A stretch of 57,583 bases of DNA from an uncultured Verrucomicrobia subdivision 3 bacterium (GCA_903872345.1 CAIQKM010000047.1:1-57583), one strand, 5' to 3'. Shown: positions 1 through 9,168, counted from the first letter of the stretch. The notes: generated by a model from the sequence alone, not told the origin. Numbers and translations: made by a program.

Positions 1-348
1 GGAAAGTTCTGCCCTGCGAAAGGCGGCCAGCACCTCACGGATTAACGGGACACCGAGCCGATGGGGCAACTGCCGATAATGTTTTTCATCCCCGGCAGGG
101 TGGCACAAAAAAGCTTGGCCGGCGACCCCGTTCCGCCTGCCCTGCGGGCTTTCCGTCGGCTGTCGCTACGCTCCAGCCTCCTCCAAGCCCGCAGGGCAGG
201 CAGTGTTCGCCTTTGCTCGCACACCCGTCCGGGTTTGCTCGCACACTGTTCGCCTTTGCTTGCCGCGCGACAGCGGATTTGCTCGCCGGGCTGTATTTCA
301 GCTGGCGGTGCCGGGAATTATTCTATACGGGTGTCGGGTGGCTCGCTG
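1..348. other. Gene-free start of window with a long inverted repeat
   Basis: No convincing gene is visible here; the open frames look like shadows of a repetitive, GC-rich sequence. The stretch contains a long hairpin (annotated separately) followed by repeated phrases such as TTTGCTCGC and TTCGCCTTTGC, which recur several times between about 208 and 285. This looks like an extragenic repeat region of the same general kind as the palindromic repeats elsewhere in the window. Confidence 0.5.
135..201. repeat. 17-bp perfect inverted repeat (REP-like hairpin)
   Basis: Arms GCCTGCCCTGCGGGCTT (135-151) and its exact reverse complement (185-201) enclose a 33-nt loop. The loop itself contains GGCTG...CAGCC, so the element can fold into an extended cruciform. 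The loop text CGCTCCAGCC is also found in the hairpins at 7716-7751 and 32336-32371, which suggests one related family of extragenic palindromes. There is no T-tract, so a terminator role is unlikely. Confidence 0.7.
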
Positions 349-570
349 TTAAAAGCCTCCCAAATATGGATCTGAACCGATTGAGTTATCCGCCTCCTTT
401 TGCCGCTCCGCTCGTTCGCGGAGTTGCAATTCCGCCAACTCCTTCTCGACCACTGCGCGCTGTTCCGGCGTGAACAACAGTTCCGGCGGCAGCCGGTCAC
501 CGCAAACGCCGCACAGCACATTGCGGCGACTGTAAATGATCGAACCGCATTTGGGGCATTTGGGTGTCAT
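349..570 (-). CDS. Small zinc-ribbon protein
   Basis: A 73-residue protein with two CxxC knuckles (C5/C8 and C20/C23) that should bind one zinc ion, followed by a charged Glu/Arg-rich helical tail (about residues 37-60). The ATG overlaps the stop of the upstream membrane-protein gene by four bases, so the two are probably translationally coupled; this is the best evidence that it is a real gene. The family is not recognised. Small zinc ribbons of this type are often accessory or regulatory proteins, but no specific function can be given. Confidence 0.6.
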   Translation of the reverse strand: MTPKCPKCGSIIYSRRNVLCGVCGDRLPPELLFTPEQRAVVEKELAELQLRERAERQKEADNSIGSDPYLGGF

Positions 571-1070
571 GGTATTTTGGGTTTGGTGTCATTCCCCTGG
601 TTTTCTTCCGCTTCCTCCGCTGCTTCCTTATCCCAATCATCGCCCTCATCCTCGGCCGGCGGCGGTGGCTCGTGCAGGGTAAACCGTCCGAAAAGCGTAT
701 GCCAGAGACAGGGCAGCCCGATGCAAATGAACCCCATCAAGGCCTTGAACGGTGATGCGCCGCGGTGGTGGCCCCAGAAGTGAAACGGCCGGGAGGAAAA
801 GAATAATTCGTCAATCAGGTAGGCCGCATAGGCCAGAAACACCAGCGCCGTGAGCAGCCGGCAGGCCCGGTGCCGCCACTGCGGCGGCAGCCAGAAGCCC
901 GCCACCAAGGCCGCACACATCAGTTCCAGGGCGGCCATGACCAAGCCGCGCTTTAAGGTCCAGCCGTCAACGGCCAAAGGCATGAGGGCGGCGAATAACA
1001 ACACGGCCACCGTCAGGATCAGCCGCATCAGCCGGCCGCCGCCGAACAGGGTTTGTCCAAATTGACTCAT
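567..1070 (-). CDS. Small integral membrane protein, unknown function
   Basis: A 167-residue protein read from the ATG at 1070, with four hydrophobic segments (about residues 15-35, 43-60, 69-88 and 108-127) and a highly acidic cytoplasmic-looking tail rich in Glu/Asp and Pro (residues 133-167). The frame stays open upstream to 1169, but that would run into the proS start and adds a non-hydrophobic leader, so the shorter form is preferred; the ATG at 1028 is another candidate. It is divergent from proS and overlaps the following zinc-ribbon gene by four bases. I do not recognise the family. Confidence 0.6.
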   Translation of the reverse strand: MSQFGQTLFGGGRLMRLILTVAVLLFAALMPLAVDGWTLKRGLVMAALELMCAALVAGFWLPPQWRHRACRLLTALVFLAYAAYLIDELFFSSRPFHFWGHHRGASPFKALMGFICIGLPCLWHTLFGRFTLHEPPPPAEDEGDDWDKEAAEEAEENQGNDTKPKIP

Positions 1071-1156
1071 GCCGGGTAAAAGGGTACGCCGCCTGGCCGT
1101 GGCCACAACCGAAAAGACTTCATTTTGCCCCCCGTTTTCGGTTAACCTCACCCCAC

Positions 1157-2893
1157 ATGAAGTGGACACAAACTTTGATTCCGACTCTCCGCGAAGCGCC
1201 GTCTGACGCGGAAATTGTTTCGCACAAGCTGCTCCTGCGCGCGGGCCTCATCCGCAAGCTCGCGGCGGGCGTTTACACCTTTCTGCCGCTCGGCCTGCGT
1301 TCCCTCCGCAAGATCGAGACGATCATCCGCGAGGAAATGGACCGCGCCGGCGCCATTGAAGTGCTTATGCCCGCGCTCCAGCCGCCGGAAATCTGGCAGC
1401 AGAGCGGTCGCGCCGAAACCGCCCGCGACGTCCTCTTCAAGGTCAAGGACAGTTCCCAGCGCGAATGGTACCTCAGCCCCACCGCCGAGGAAGTCATCAC
1501 CACGCTGGCCGCAAACGAAATCAATTCCTACCGCCAGTTGCCCAAGAATTTTTACCAGATCAGCCCGAAATTTCGCGATGAAATCCGCCCGCGCTTCGGC
1601 CTCATGCGCGCCAAGGAATTCATCATGAAGGACGCCTATTCGTTCGACACCACGGACGACGGCGCCATGGCCAGCTACAAGAAAATGTACGACGCCTATA
1701 CGCGCATTTTCGCCCGCGTGGGTCTGAAAGCGTTTCCCGTGGAAGCCGATACCGGCGTGATCGGCGGCAATTATTCGCACGAATTCATGGTGCCGGCCGA
1801 GACCGGCGAGAACGACGTGGCGTTTTGCGAAGCCTGCGGTTACGCGGCCAACATTGAGAAAGCCACCAGCGGCATTCCCAAGACGGCGGCGCGCGAAATC
1901 GGCGCGGCCGTGGAAAAATTTGCCACGCCCGGCGTCGTGACCATCGAGGCGCTGGCCAAGGAACCCTACAAGGTGCCCGCCAACCGCCAGATCAAGACGC
2001 TCGTGTACGTGGCCGATTCCAAGGTGATTCTCATTCTGGTGCGCGGCGACGACCAGTTGAATGAAACCAAGCTCGCCGCCAAAACCGGCGCGGTGCAAGT
2101 GCGTCCGGCCACGCCGGAAGAATGCGTCGCCACGCTGGGCGCCAAACCCGGTTCGCTGGGCGCAGTCGTCAAGGTGCCGGCCGACGTGAAGGTTTATGCC
2201 GACGAACGTTTGCAGGGCGCGAACGACATGACCACCGGCGCGAACGAAGACGGTTTCCATTTCAAGAACGTCTCCATCGAACGCGACATCAAAGTGACCG
2301 CGTGGTTCGATTTGCGGACCGTTACCGCCGGTGAACCCTGCGGCAAATGCGGCAAGCCGCTGAAGATCCGCCGCGCCATTGAGGTCGGCCATGTGTTCAA
2401 GCTGGGCACGAAGTACAGCGAGAAGCTGAATGCGACGTTCCTGGATGTGGACGGCTCGCGCAAGCCGTCGGTGATGGGCTGCTACGGCATCGGTGTGACG
2501 CGAACGTTGCAGGCCGTGATCGAGCAGGGGAATGACAAGGACGGCGTGATCTGGCCGCTGAGCGTGGCCCCGTATCAGGTTTGCATCACGCCCCTGAGCG
2601 TGGTGCCCGAGAGCGAGCCGATGAAGCTGGCCGAGAAGTTTTATGCGGAACTGACCGCGCGCGGCGTGGACGTGATTCTGGACGACCGCGACGAACGCCC
2701 CGGCGTGAAATTCAAGGACGCCGACCTGGTCGGCTTCCCCATCCGCCTGGCGCTGGGTGAAAAATCCCTGCTCAAGGGCGAAATCGAAGTGAAGCCCCGC
2801 AATGGCGCCGTGCAATTCGTGAAAACCGAAAACGCCGTGGAAGCCGTGCTCAAATTGATCGCCGACAACGGCGTGGTCGCCCCGGCGGCCTGA
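1157..2893 (+). CDS. proS: Prolyl-tRNA synthetase (bacterial type with INS editing domain)
   Basis: A 578-residue class II aminoacyl-tRNA synthetase that charges tRNA-Pro in the cytoplasm. Visible landmarks are the TAEE motif (109-112), class II motif 2 in KFRDEIRPRFGLMRAKEF (138-155), an inserted YbaK-like editing domain (about 225-390, including NRQIKTLVYV), motif 3 in GCYGIGVTR (441-449) and the C-terminal anticodon-binding domain (about 470-570). Length matches the bacterial, E. coli-like form. It stands alone, divergent from a membrane-protein gene. A 13-bp direct repeat, TTTCGGTTAACCT, lies just before and just after it. Confidence 0.97.
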   Translation: MKWTQTLIPTLREAPSDAEIVSHKLLLRAGLIRKLAAGVYTFLPLGLRSLRKIETIIREEMDRAGAIEVLMPALQPPEIWQQSGRAETARDVLFKVKDSSQREWYLSPTAEEVITTLAANEINSYRQLPKNFYQISPKFRDEIRPRFGLMRAKEFIMKDAYSFDTTDDGAMASYKKMYDAYTRIFARVGLKAFPVEADTGVIGGNYSHEFMVPAETGENDVAFCEACGYAANIEKATSGIPKTAAREIGAAVEKFATPGVVTIEALAKEPYKVPANRQIKTLVYVADSKVILILVRGDDQLNETKLAAKTGAVQVRPATPEECVATLGAKPGSLGAVVKVPADVKVYADERLQGANDMTTGANEDGFHFKNVSIERDIKVTAWFDLRTVTAGEPCGKCGKPLKIRRAIEVGHVFKLGTKYSEKLNATFLDVDGSRKPSVMGCYGIGVTRTLQAVIEQGNDKDGVIWPLSVAPYQVCITPLSVVPESEPMKLAEKFYAELTARGVDVILDDRDERPGVKFKDADLVGFPIRLALGEKSLLKGEIEVKPRNGAVQFVKTENAVEAVLKLIADNGVVAPAA

Positions 2894-3178
2894 CTCAAGC
2901 GGTGGCCATATAGCGGTTTCGGTTAACCTGGGCACGATTTGGCCTGCCAGCGGGAAGCGGCGGGGAGGGCCGCCGCACACCATGACGCTGGCGCGCCGGT
3001 TCGCCGGTTGGCGCTCGGGAAAAATGGGGACACGCTTCTTGGGCCGTTGGCCCGCATCCCCCACCGGACGGAGCGCGGTTGTGGTAAAACCCAGCCGCCG
3101 CAACGCCGCCAACCCCGCTCCCGTGGAACCACCCGGCCCGCCGCCAAGCCCAGGCATAATCCTCACCGGCGCGTTGAT

Positions 3179-6100
3179 TTATTTCAACGGCCAGCCGCCG
3201 TGGTCGGCGATGAGGGCGTCAATTTGTGCCATGAGCGAGCGCGTTTCGGCCAGCGCGCTAACGGTGCGCTGGTAATGTTCAATGTCGTCGTGTGTGAGCG
3301 TGCGGCCTTTGCGGTCTTTGAGCCATTTCTCGCACACCTGATAGCCGCCGATCCGCATCTGCCACACGGCGGGCGAAATCCCCTCGAAATACTGCTCGGC
3401 ATTGATGTGAACCCGGCCTGCACGGATGCCGCTTTCCTTATTTGGCGGGACAAAGCAAATCTGCTCGATACTGTTACTGCCCGGAATATCGAAACCAACC
3501 GAAGAATCCCCCTCCGTCTTCATTGTATGCAGCGCAACCAATTTGGAACCGGATTGGCAAAGCTTGCGGAACAACGAACCATCTTCTGAAATTGGGACGC
3601 GCGGGAAATCAAGTTTGAGAAATTCGGCGTAACGCTCACGATAGCTCAACGAATGGAAAATAGCGTAAGCGTAATTGAAAACGTCTTCCGGCCCGAAGTT
3701 TTTTTTGAGGTCGCCGCGTCCATCAGGAATGAACTTTAAGCCGACTGTTTCCTCGATTTCATCCACAAACTTGGCAGAGAGGTTTGGCCGGCGTCCATTT
3801 TCGTGCGCCACCAATTCGATCTGCCCTTCGGATTCGCCATTCGTGTAAAGGTAGAGCGGAAAGACGGTGTTGATGTCGTAAGCGGCACAGGATTTGTGTC
3901 CGGCGATGAGCGACGATGCCAGAACACCAAACTCTTCTTTTGTCTGTCGCGTGGTAATTAAGCCCACATTTTCGCCGGCGATAAAATGGTGCATCAAGGC
4001 GCTGGCGGGCGTGCCGATGAATCCCTTCGACTTTCCACTGAACCATGTATGCCGAACATCGAACGGACGATAGAGGATTTGCTTGAACAGTTTCGAGTCT
4101 TTATTGGCGTTGGTGTCAGCTTTCGCACGATCTACAGACCAATCCCGGCTGTCGTTCTCCAAGTTGTATTTCTGCCGCAATTCGTAGTCTGCCAGCAGCC
4201 GAAAGTCATTGACCGCCGTTTGAATTTCTTTCCGCGAAAAGTGAATTGAAACACCGTCGCGTTCGGTTTTGATGCCATTTCCAGAAAATACAAACGCATC
4301 GCGGATGCTCCAGCCCTTGTTCCACTCGGCTTCATGCTTGGCGTTGCGCGGCACAAAACGGAAATCCGGCGCGTCGGGCGTGAACACGGTCCATTCGGTT
4401 TTCTCGGCATTGTGGACGTTCAGCCAGTCGTATTTGTTTTTCCGCAGGCCCCACAAATCGGCATGGTGGATGACGGTCGGCTTTTTCTTCGCCTTCGTAC
4501 CCTTCACAGATTTGTCCGGCGGCAATTTTACGAACAGCACGATGGCCACGCCGACGGTAATGTCGAAGACGTTGTCGTCCTTTGATCCGTCGGGCGCGGT
4601 TTCCTGTTTTTTGGCCGAGCCGTGGAGGTTCAAAACATAAATCTCATCGAAGGTTTCCAGCAAACTTTCGCGCATCCGCCGGTGTGTCAGGCCGTCGAGA
4701 TAAACATTGTTGGTGATGTAGCCGATGACGCCCTGGCCGGTTTCCGCAATGCGCCACTGCGCCCAGCGGAGGAACTTGATAAAGTCGTCGTCGAGGTTGA
4801 TTTTCTTTTCCTTGAGGCCGCGCTTGTAATCGTCCAGCAGGCCAAGAATGAAATCGTTGCGGTTCTGCCGGCCAAAGTTGGAATACGGCGGATTGCCAAG
4901 GACAACAAGCACGGGCCGGGTGCGTTTCACGGCGGAAGCTTCGTTGGCCTCCTTGGTCAGCGCGGCGAGCGGCCCGGCCTGATGCGTGATGTGTTCGATG
5001 CCTTCGAGCGTGTTGGTGAGGTAGATGTTGACACGCTCGTTGCCTTGAAAATGATAGGCCCAGGTGTCGCGCCAAAGTTCGGGCAGGTGACGTCCGCTCA
5101 ATTCGAGGCCGATCTTGAAATGCGCCACGGCATAGGGCGCCATGAGCAGCTCGAAGCCGAAAAGACGCGGCAGCAGATGCTCGTGAACATAGGCGGGCCA
5201 GAGTCCGGCCTGGTGTTTTTTCTCAAACCGCTCGCGAATATGCTCGATGACTTCAAAGAGAAACGTGCCGGTGCCGGTAGCCGGGTCGAGCACGAGCACG
5301 CGGTGGGATTCCTCCTCGATTTCCCGGTCGCCCTCCTTCCGGGTGAAGGTGAATTTGGTCTTGTCGGCCAGGCCGTCCTTCAAGCCGAATTTGTCACGCA
5401 GCAGCCAGTCAATGCTTTCAACGATATAGGAAACCACCGGCTCGGGTGTGTAATAGACGCCGCGCAGTTCGCGCAACTTCGGATCGTAGGCCGAGAGAAA
5501 GGTTTCGTAAAAATGGATTACCGGATCGCGCCGCCGGCTGGACTCCATGCCCCGGCCGAAATCTTCCAGAATGGCCGCCATGTTGGCGCATTCGAGGAGT
5601 GTGACCAGATCCTGCACATAGCCGACAAACGGCTCGTCATCGAGTTTGGGGCCGGTTATGAGGTCAAAAAAGTCGCGGAGAAAGGGATTGGTCTTGGGTA
5701 TGAGCTTGGCGGCCTCGGCCAGTGTGAACTGGCGGCTGGAGGCGGACATGACACGCGCGGAAAACAAGCCGTAGGCCAGGGTTTGCGCGAACATATCGGC
5801 GAATTCCGACTCCTTGCCTTCATCGGCCAGTTCGGGCAGCAGCGTTTGCGCAAACACCGCACGCCAGTCCCGCAGCACTTCCGACGCATTGCCCGTTTGA
5901 AACGCGGCGGCGATGTTGTCGCGAATCAGATGCGTGAGCCGGGCCAGACGCCGGGCCAGTTCCTCTGCGCCCTCGATGCGGATGGGGTCGCGGGCGAGAA
6001 ATTCCCGGAAGACGTTTTCAGCGCGGGCAACTGCGGCGGGATCGGGGATGATTTCGCCATTGGGCTTCAGTTCGCCCAGCCGGAACTTGGCTCGTTCCGC

Positions 6101-6502
6101 GCCGTCCACAAACCAGCGGAATTCGATGTAATCCGTAAGCAACAGATTGGCGAGCGCGGGCAGGTAGCGTTTGAGCTGTTCGGATTTTTTCGCCTCGTTA
6201 AGCGAGACTCCGATGTCCTTGGCCTCGACATTGCCGATCAGCAGTGCGGATTTTTTCCGCGTAATGGCCAGGTCAGGTGCGCCGCAGGCAATGCGTTTTG
6301 GTTCATTGGTTACGGCTACGCGGAGGTCAAGGGTTTCCAAAAGGGTCTTGAGTGCCGGACGATGCGTGTGTTCAGTATCGTTGCCCAGCCGATGGTCGGC
6401 CTCAATCTTTCGCAAGTAGGCCAAAACCGGCGAAGGCTTGGCGGTTCCACCATAGCCTGGCGGTTCTTCGCGCAGCAAATCGGGATTGTTGTCGGCAGAC
6501 AT
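3179..6502 (-). CDS. Single-chain restriction-modification enzyme (type IIG / ISP-like)
   Basis: A 1107-residue protein that combines cleavage, N6-adenine methylation and target recognition. A PD-(D/E)XK nuclease motif is visible near the N-terminus (P76-D77, then E93-A-K95). The methyltransferase core has the motif X region GVYYTPEPVV (348-357), motif I LDPATGTGTF (405-414) and motif IV NPPY (537-540). The C-terminal third, from about 650, should be the specificity domain, and its end (GGYQVCEKWLKDRKGR) resembles the type ISP C-terminal domain. No helicase motifs are visible, unlike true type ISP enzymes such as LlaGI, so type IIG is the better label. No separate methylase or specificity gene adjoins it. 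Confidence 0.85.
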   Translation of the reverse strand: MSADNNPDLLREEPPGYGGTAKPSPVLAYLRKIEADHRLGNDTEHTHRPALKTLLETLDLRVAVTNEPKRIACGAPDLAITRKKSALLIGNVEAKDIGVSLNEAKKSEQLKRYLPALANLLLTDYIEFRWFVDGAERAKFRLGELKPNGEIIPDPAAVARAENVFREFLARDPIRIEGAEELARRLARLTHLIRDNIAAAFQTGNASEVLRDWRAVFAQTLLPELADEGKESEFADMFAQTLAYGLFSARVMSASSRQFTLAEAAKLIPKTNPFLRDFFDLITGPKLDDEPFVGYVQDLVTLLECANMAAILEDFGRGMESSRRRDPVIHFYETFLSAYDPKLRELRGVYYTPEPVVSYIVESIDWLLRDKFGLKDGLADKTKFTFTRKEGDREIEEESHRVLVLDPATGTGTFLFEVIEHIRERFEKKHQAGLWPAYVHEHLLPRLFGFELLMAPYAVAHFKIGLELSGRHLPELWRDTWAYHFQGNERVNIYLTNTLEGIEHITHQAGPLAALTKEANEASAVKRTRPVLVVLGNPPYSNFGRQNRNDFILGLLDDYKRGLKEKKINLDDDFIKFLRWAQWRIAETGQGVIGYITNNVYLDGLTHRRMRESLLETFDEIYVLNLHGSAKKQETAPDGSKDDNVFDITVGVAIVLFVKLPPDKSVKGTKAKKKPTVIHHADLWGLRKNKYDWLNVHNAEKTEWTVFTPDAPDFRFVPRNAKHEAEWNKGWSIRDAFVFSGNGIKTERDGVSIHFSRKEIQTAVNDFRLLADYELRQKYNLENDSRDWSVDRAKADTNANKDSKLFKQILYRPFDVRHTWFSGKSKGFIGTPASALMHHFIAGENVGLITTRQTKEEFGVLASSLIAGHKSCAAYDINTVFPLYLYTNGESEGQIELVAHENGRRPNLSAKFVDEIEETVGLKFIPDGRGDLKKNFGPEDVFNYAYAIFHSLSYRERYAEFLKLDFPRVPISEDGSLFRKLCQSGSKLVALHTMKTEGDSSVGFDIPGSNSIEQICFVPPNKESGIRAGRVHINAEQYFEGISPAVWQMRIGGYQVCEKWLKDRKGRTLTHDDIEHYQRTVSALAETRSLMAQIDALIADHGGWPLK

Positions 6503-7154
6503 GAATGCGAGTTTGCGGGAATCAATTCACAATGGCAAATGCTTCATTCTGACATCAATGCCAGCATCTCGCATTGGACGATGCTCCTGGCCGCATCTCA
6601 AAGTCGGCTGCGTACTTGTTGCCAGATATCTGAGTGTTAATTATTACCATGTTGGACAATGAGTGTGAGGGGTATCGAATATTCCGTCAACCATTTGGAA
6701 GTGGTTGAAATGAGGGGCGCTTTATGGAAAGATGGCGAATGTTACTACAACGGGTTTTCCGGACTGACGCGCTCCGTCAGACCGGGATACACCGGGTTAA
6801 AACCCCCATTTGACTTTCCCGAACCTGTGTTATATTCCTGCCGGAGGAGTACACATGGTTATCAAGCCAGATCCCCCAACATTCGGTGCAAGGGAGCCTT
6901 TAGCCTTCCGTTTTTGGCCCGGGCAACCGCCAGTCCGCCGGTCGTCCACCGGCCGGGACGGCGGCGCTCCCGCGTGTCCGGAGGTTGCCGGCGCCAGCGG
7001 AGCGCGGGTCTGTGACCCGCAGCAATATCCATCTGCAAGAACGTACACGCATGAAAATCAGCGCATCCATGAGTCTGGCCACGGTGCTGCGGTTCGTTGA
7101 GCCGCGCCCCGGCCGCCGGGTGCTGGCGCCCCGGCCAGCCGGGTGGCCGACCGT

Positions 7155-7616
7155 CCATCAAGGCATCAATCAAGGCAAAAACCCCTGTAATCGTGCATCA
7201 TCAAGGCAAATCAAGGCAGACGGTGAAATTCCCGAGCGCCCCCGTCCGTTGGCCACCTGGAGCTTGGCATTGGGAGGTACACGTCCATCCATCTCCCTTT
7301 GCGCCTTTGCGACTCTGCGCCTTTGCGTTAAAACCGGACCACCGCCCATCCATCAAGGCACCAATCAAGGCAAAAACCCCTGTAATCGTGCATCATCAAG
7401 GCATATCAAGGCATACGGCAAAAATCCGGAGCGCCTCCGCCCGTTGGCCACCTGGAGCTTGGCATTGGGAGGTACACGTCCATCCATCTCCCTTTGCGCC
7501 TTTGCGACTCTGCGCCTTTGGGTTAAAACCGGACCGCCGCCCATCCATCAAGGCACCAATCAAGGCAAAAAGCCCAGCAATCGTGCATCATCAAGGCATA
7601 TCAAGGCAAAGGCCGT
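7155..7616. repeat. 195-bp tandem repeat array with ATCAAGGCA iterons
   Basis: Two full 195-bp units begin at 7155 and 7350, and a partial third begins at 7545 and ends near 7616. The units are nearly identical. Each contains four copies of the 9-mer ATCAAGGCA in two closely spaced pairs (for unit 1: 7157, 7169, 7200, 7210), giving twelve copies in about 460 bp. The pair spacing of 12 and 10 bp, close to one helical turn, resembles protein-binding iterons. No plasmid or replication gene is nearby. Confidence 0.85.
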
Positions 7617-7670
7617 TTTTCTGGGGAGCTGTATCCGGTCACCGGTATCGTGTGCCAACGGACGGGGCAG

Positions 7671-7780
7671 GGTGCCGGTCTTACAGACCGGAGGATATAT
7701 ATTGGTGGGGCTATACCCAGGCCTGCGCTCGGGGACTCGCTCCAGCCTGGGCTATAACCTGGCGGGCCTTCAGCCCTCAG
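7671..7780. repeat. Dispersed double-hairpin repeat, family B, copy 1
   Basis: It has an upstream hairpin CCGGTCT/AGACCGG (7675-7681 and 7685-7691), then a second hairpin CCCAGGC/GCCTGGG (7716-7722 and 7745-7751) around a CG-rich loop, then GGGC...GCCC near 7764-7776. The same order of hairpins, with much identical sequence, recurs at 32294-32400, where the first stem has changed on both sides (CCGGCC/GGCCGG). Compensatory change implies that structure is maintained. Confidence 0.8.
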
Positions 7781-7956
7781 TCCACGGAGCACGGCCACAG
7801 ATCTGGCCCCATCTGCGTTCATCCGCGTCCATCTGCGGTTCAAGTCCCGGCTGCGGTCCCTGTTCGCGTGTTTGGCGTATTTCGCGGTTATCCTCCCATT
7901 GGGGATATTGGCGGTTTTCAGTTTGAATTTTACCCGGCAGGCCTGAAAATCTCCGG

Positions 7957-9051
7957 GTGACTGAACTGACGGGCATTATCCGGGACGAAATCACCTCGCA
8001 GGGGGTGATGCCGTTCGCGCGTTTCATGGAGCTGGCGCTGTATCATCCCGGGCTGGGATATTATGAGCGAGGCCGGGGGAACGTGGGTCGGGCGGGGGAT
8101 TTTTATACGAGCGTGAGCACGGGGCCGTTGTTCGGGGAACTGCTGGCGTTTCAACTCGGCGAATGGCTGGAGCCGCTGGCGGCCGGGCCGGGCAAGCTCT
8201 CGCTGGTGGAGGCGGGGGCGCATGATGCGAAGCTGGCGGCGGATGTGTTGCGCGGGCTGCAACGTCAGCGCCCGGAATTGTTTCCCCGGGTGGAGTACGT
8301 GATTTTGGAGCCGTCGGCCAAGCGTCGCGCGTGGCAGGCGGAGACGTTAAAACCGTTCGCGGCGCAGGTGCGCTGGGCGAATGATCCGCGCGATTTGCAC
8401 GCGTCGCCGGTCACGGGGATTATTTTCTCCAACGAATTGCTGGACGCGTTTCCGATCCGGCGGCATGGCTGGGATGCCGCCGCCAAACAATGGTTTGAAT
8501 GGGGCGTGGGCTGGGGAGGCGACCGGTTTGTGTGGGTGAAGCTGCCGGAGTCGGCCCCGCCGGTGCGGCTGCCGGAACTGGAACCGGTGCTGCCGGATGG
8601 CTATGTGATTGAACATTCGCCGGCGGCGGAGGCTTGGTGGCGCGCGGCGGCCGGGGCGCTGGGGCGGGGCCGGTTGCTGGCGATTGATTACGGGTTTACC
8701 ACCGAGGAACAGTTTTCCCCGGCGCGAACCAAAGGGACATTGCGGGCGTATGCGCAGCATCACGTCGGCGATGATGTGCTGGCGAATCCGGGCAGCCAGG
8801 ATTTGACGGCGCATGTGAATTTTTCGGCGATCCGGTCGGCCGGCGAAGCCGCCGGGTTGACGACGGAGGCGTTTACGACGCAGACCCGATTCCTGACGCA
8901 GATTTTGGCCAAGACGCAGGGATCGAAGTCTTTTGGCGGCTGGGATGCGGCGCGGACGCGACAGTTTCAGACGTTGACGCATCCGGAGCATCTGGGCCGT
9001 TCGTTCCGGGTTTTGATCCACCAGCGCCAGCCTGACGCTGGACCCCATTGA
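7957..9051 (+). CDS. MidA/NDUFAF7-family SAM-dependent methyltransferase
   Basis: A 364-residue protein of the COG1565 family (PF02636). The N-terminal signature FARFMELALYHPGLGYY followed by GDFYTSVS is diagnostic, the SAM-binding loop is VEAGAHDAKLAADVL (in place of the common VE.GaG.G), and SNELLDAFP follows. The eukaryotic relative NDUFAF7 methylates an arginine of a complex I subunit; bacterial targets are mostly unknown, so only a protein-methyltransferase role can be inferred. Translation starts at GTG (7957) because the conserved block begins almost at once and no ATG precedes it in frame. It sits alone after the repeat region. Confidence 0.88.
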   Translation: MTELTGIIRDEITSQGVMPFARFMELALYHPGLGYYERGRGNVGRAGDFYTSVSTGPLFGELLAFQLGEWLEPLAAGPGKLSLVEAGAHDAKLAADVLRGLQRQRPELFPRVEYVILEPSAKRRAWQAETLKPFAAQVRWANDPRDLHASPVTGIIFSNELLDAFPIRRHGWDAAAKQWFEWGVGWGGDRFVWVKLPESAPPVRLPELEPVLPDGYVIEHSPAAEAWWRAAAGALGRGRLLAIDYGFTTEEQFSPARTKGTLRAYAQHHVGDDVLANPGSQDLTAHVNFSAIRSAGEAAGLTTEAFTTQTRFLTQILAKTQGSKSFGGWDAARTRQFQTLTHPEHLGRSFRVLIHQRQPDAGPH

Positions 9052-9132
9052 CGGGGAAGGAGGATGGCAGGTCTCCGCCTTTTATCACGTTTCGCGAGGG
9101 CGGGTTGTTTCCGCCAACCAGACAGGCGGGCG

Positions 9133-9168
9133 AAAAAAGGCCCGGCTGACTGGAGCAGTCAACCGGGC
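9133..9168 (-). terminator. Rho-independent terminator of the PEP-CTERM gene
   Basis: On the minus strand a 12-bp stem (9168-9157 pairing with 9151-9140, one G-T pair) encloses a 5-nt loop and is followed by a run of T residues (9138-9133). It lies about 37 bp after the stop of the PEP-CTERM gene and is in the right orientation to end its transcript. Confidence 0.85.

Larger units (their letters stand above)
6503..7956. other. Gene-free 1.45-kb repeat region
   Basis: No credible gene is present. Two long open frames run through 6985-7960 only because the 195-bp repeat length is divisible by three; their translations are low-complexity and match nothing I know. From left to right the stretch holds unassigned DNA (6503-7150), the tandem array (7155-7616), and a dispersed double-hairpin element (7671-7780). 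The phrase TTTGCGCCTTTGCGACTCTGCG occurs in the array and looks like extragenic repeat text rather than coding sequence. Confidence 0.65.

Noticed and set aside
1148..3166. Long minus-strand frame opposite proS
   Set aside because: It is a shadow of the GC-rich proS gene; the plus-strand frame has all synthetase motifs.
4622..6640. Long plus-strand frame opposite the restriction enzyme
   Set aside because: Antisense shadow with no recognisable domain; the minus-strand frame has clear methylase motifs.
7155..7616. CRISPR array
   Set aside because: Units are long (195 bp) and almost identical throughout, with no alternation of short repeats and unique spacers and no cas genes nearby.
6985..7960. 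Two overlapping open frames of 287-313 codons through the repeat array
   Set aside because: They stay open because the 195-bp unit is a multiple of three; the translations repeat low-complexity text in two frames at once and resemble no protein.
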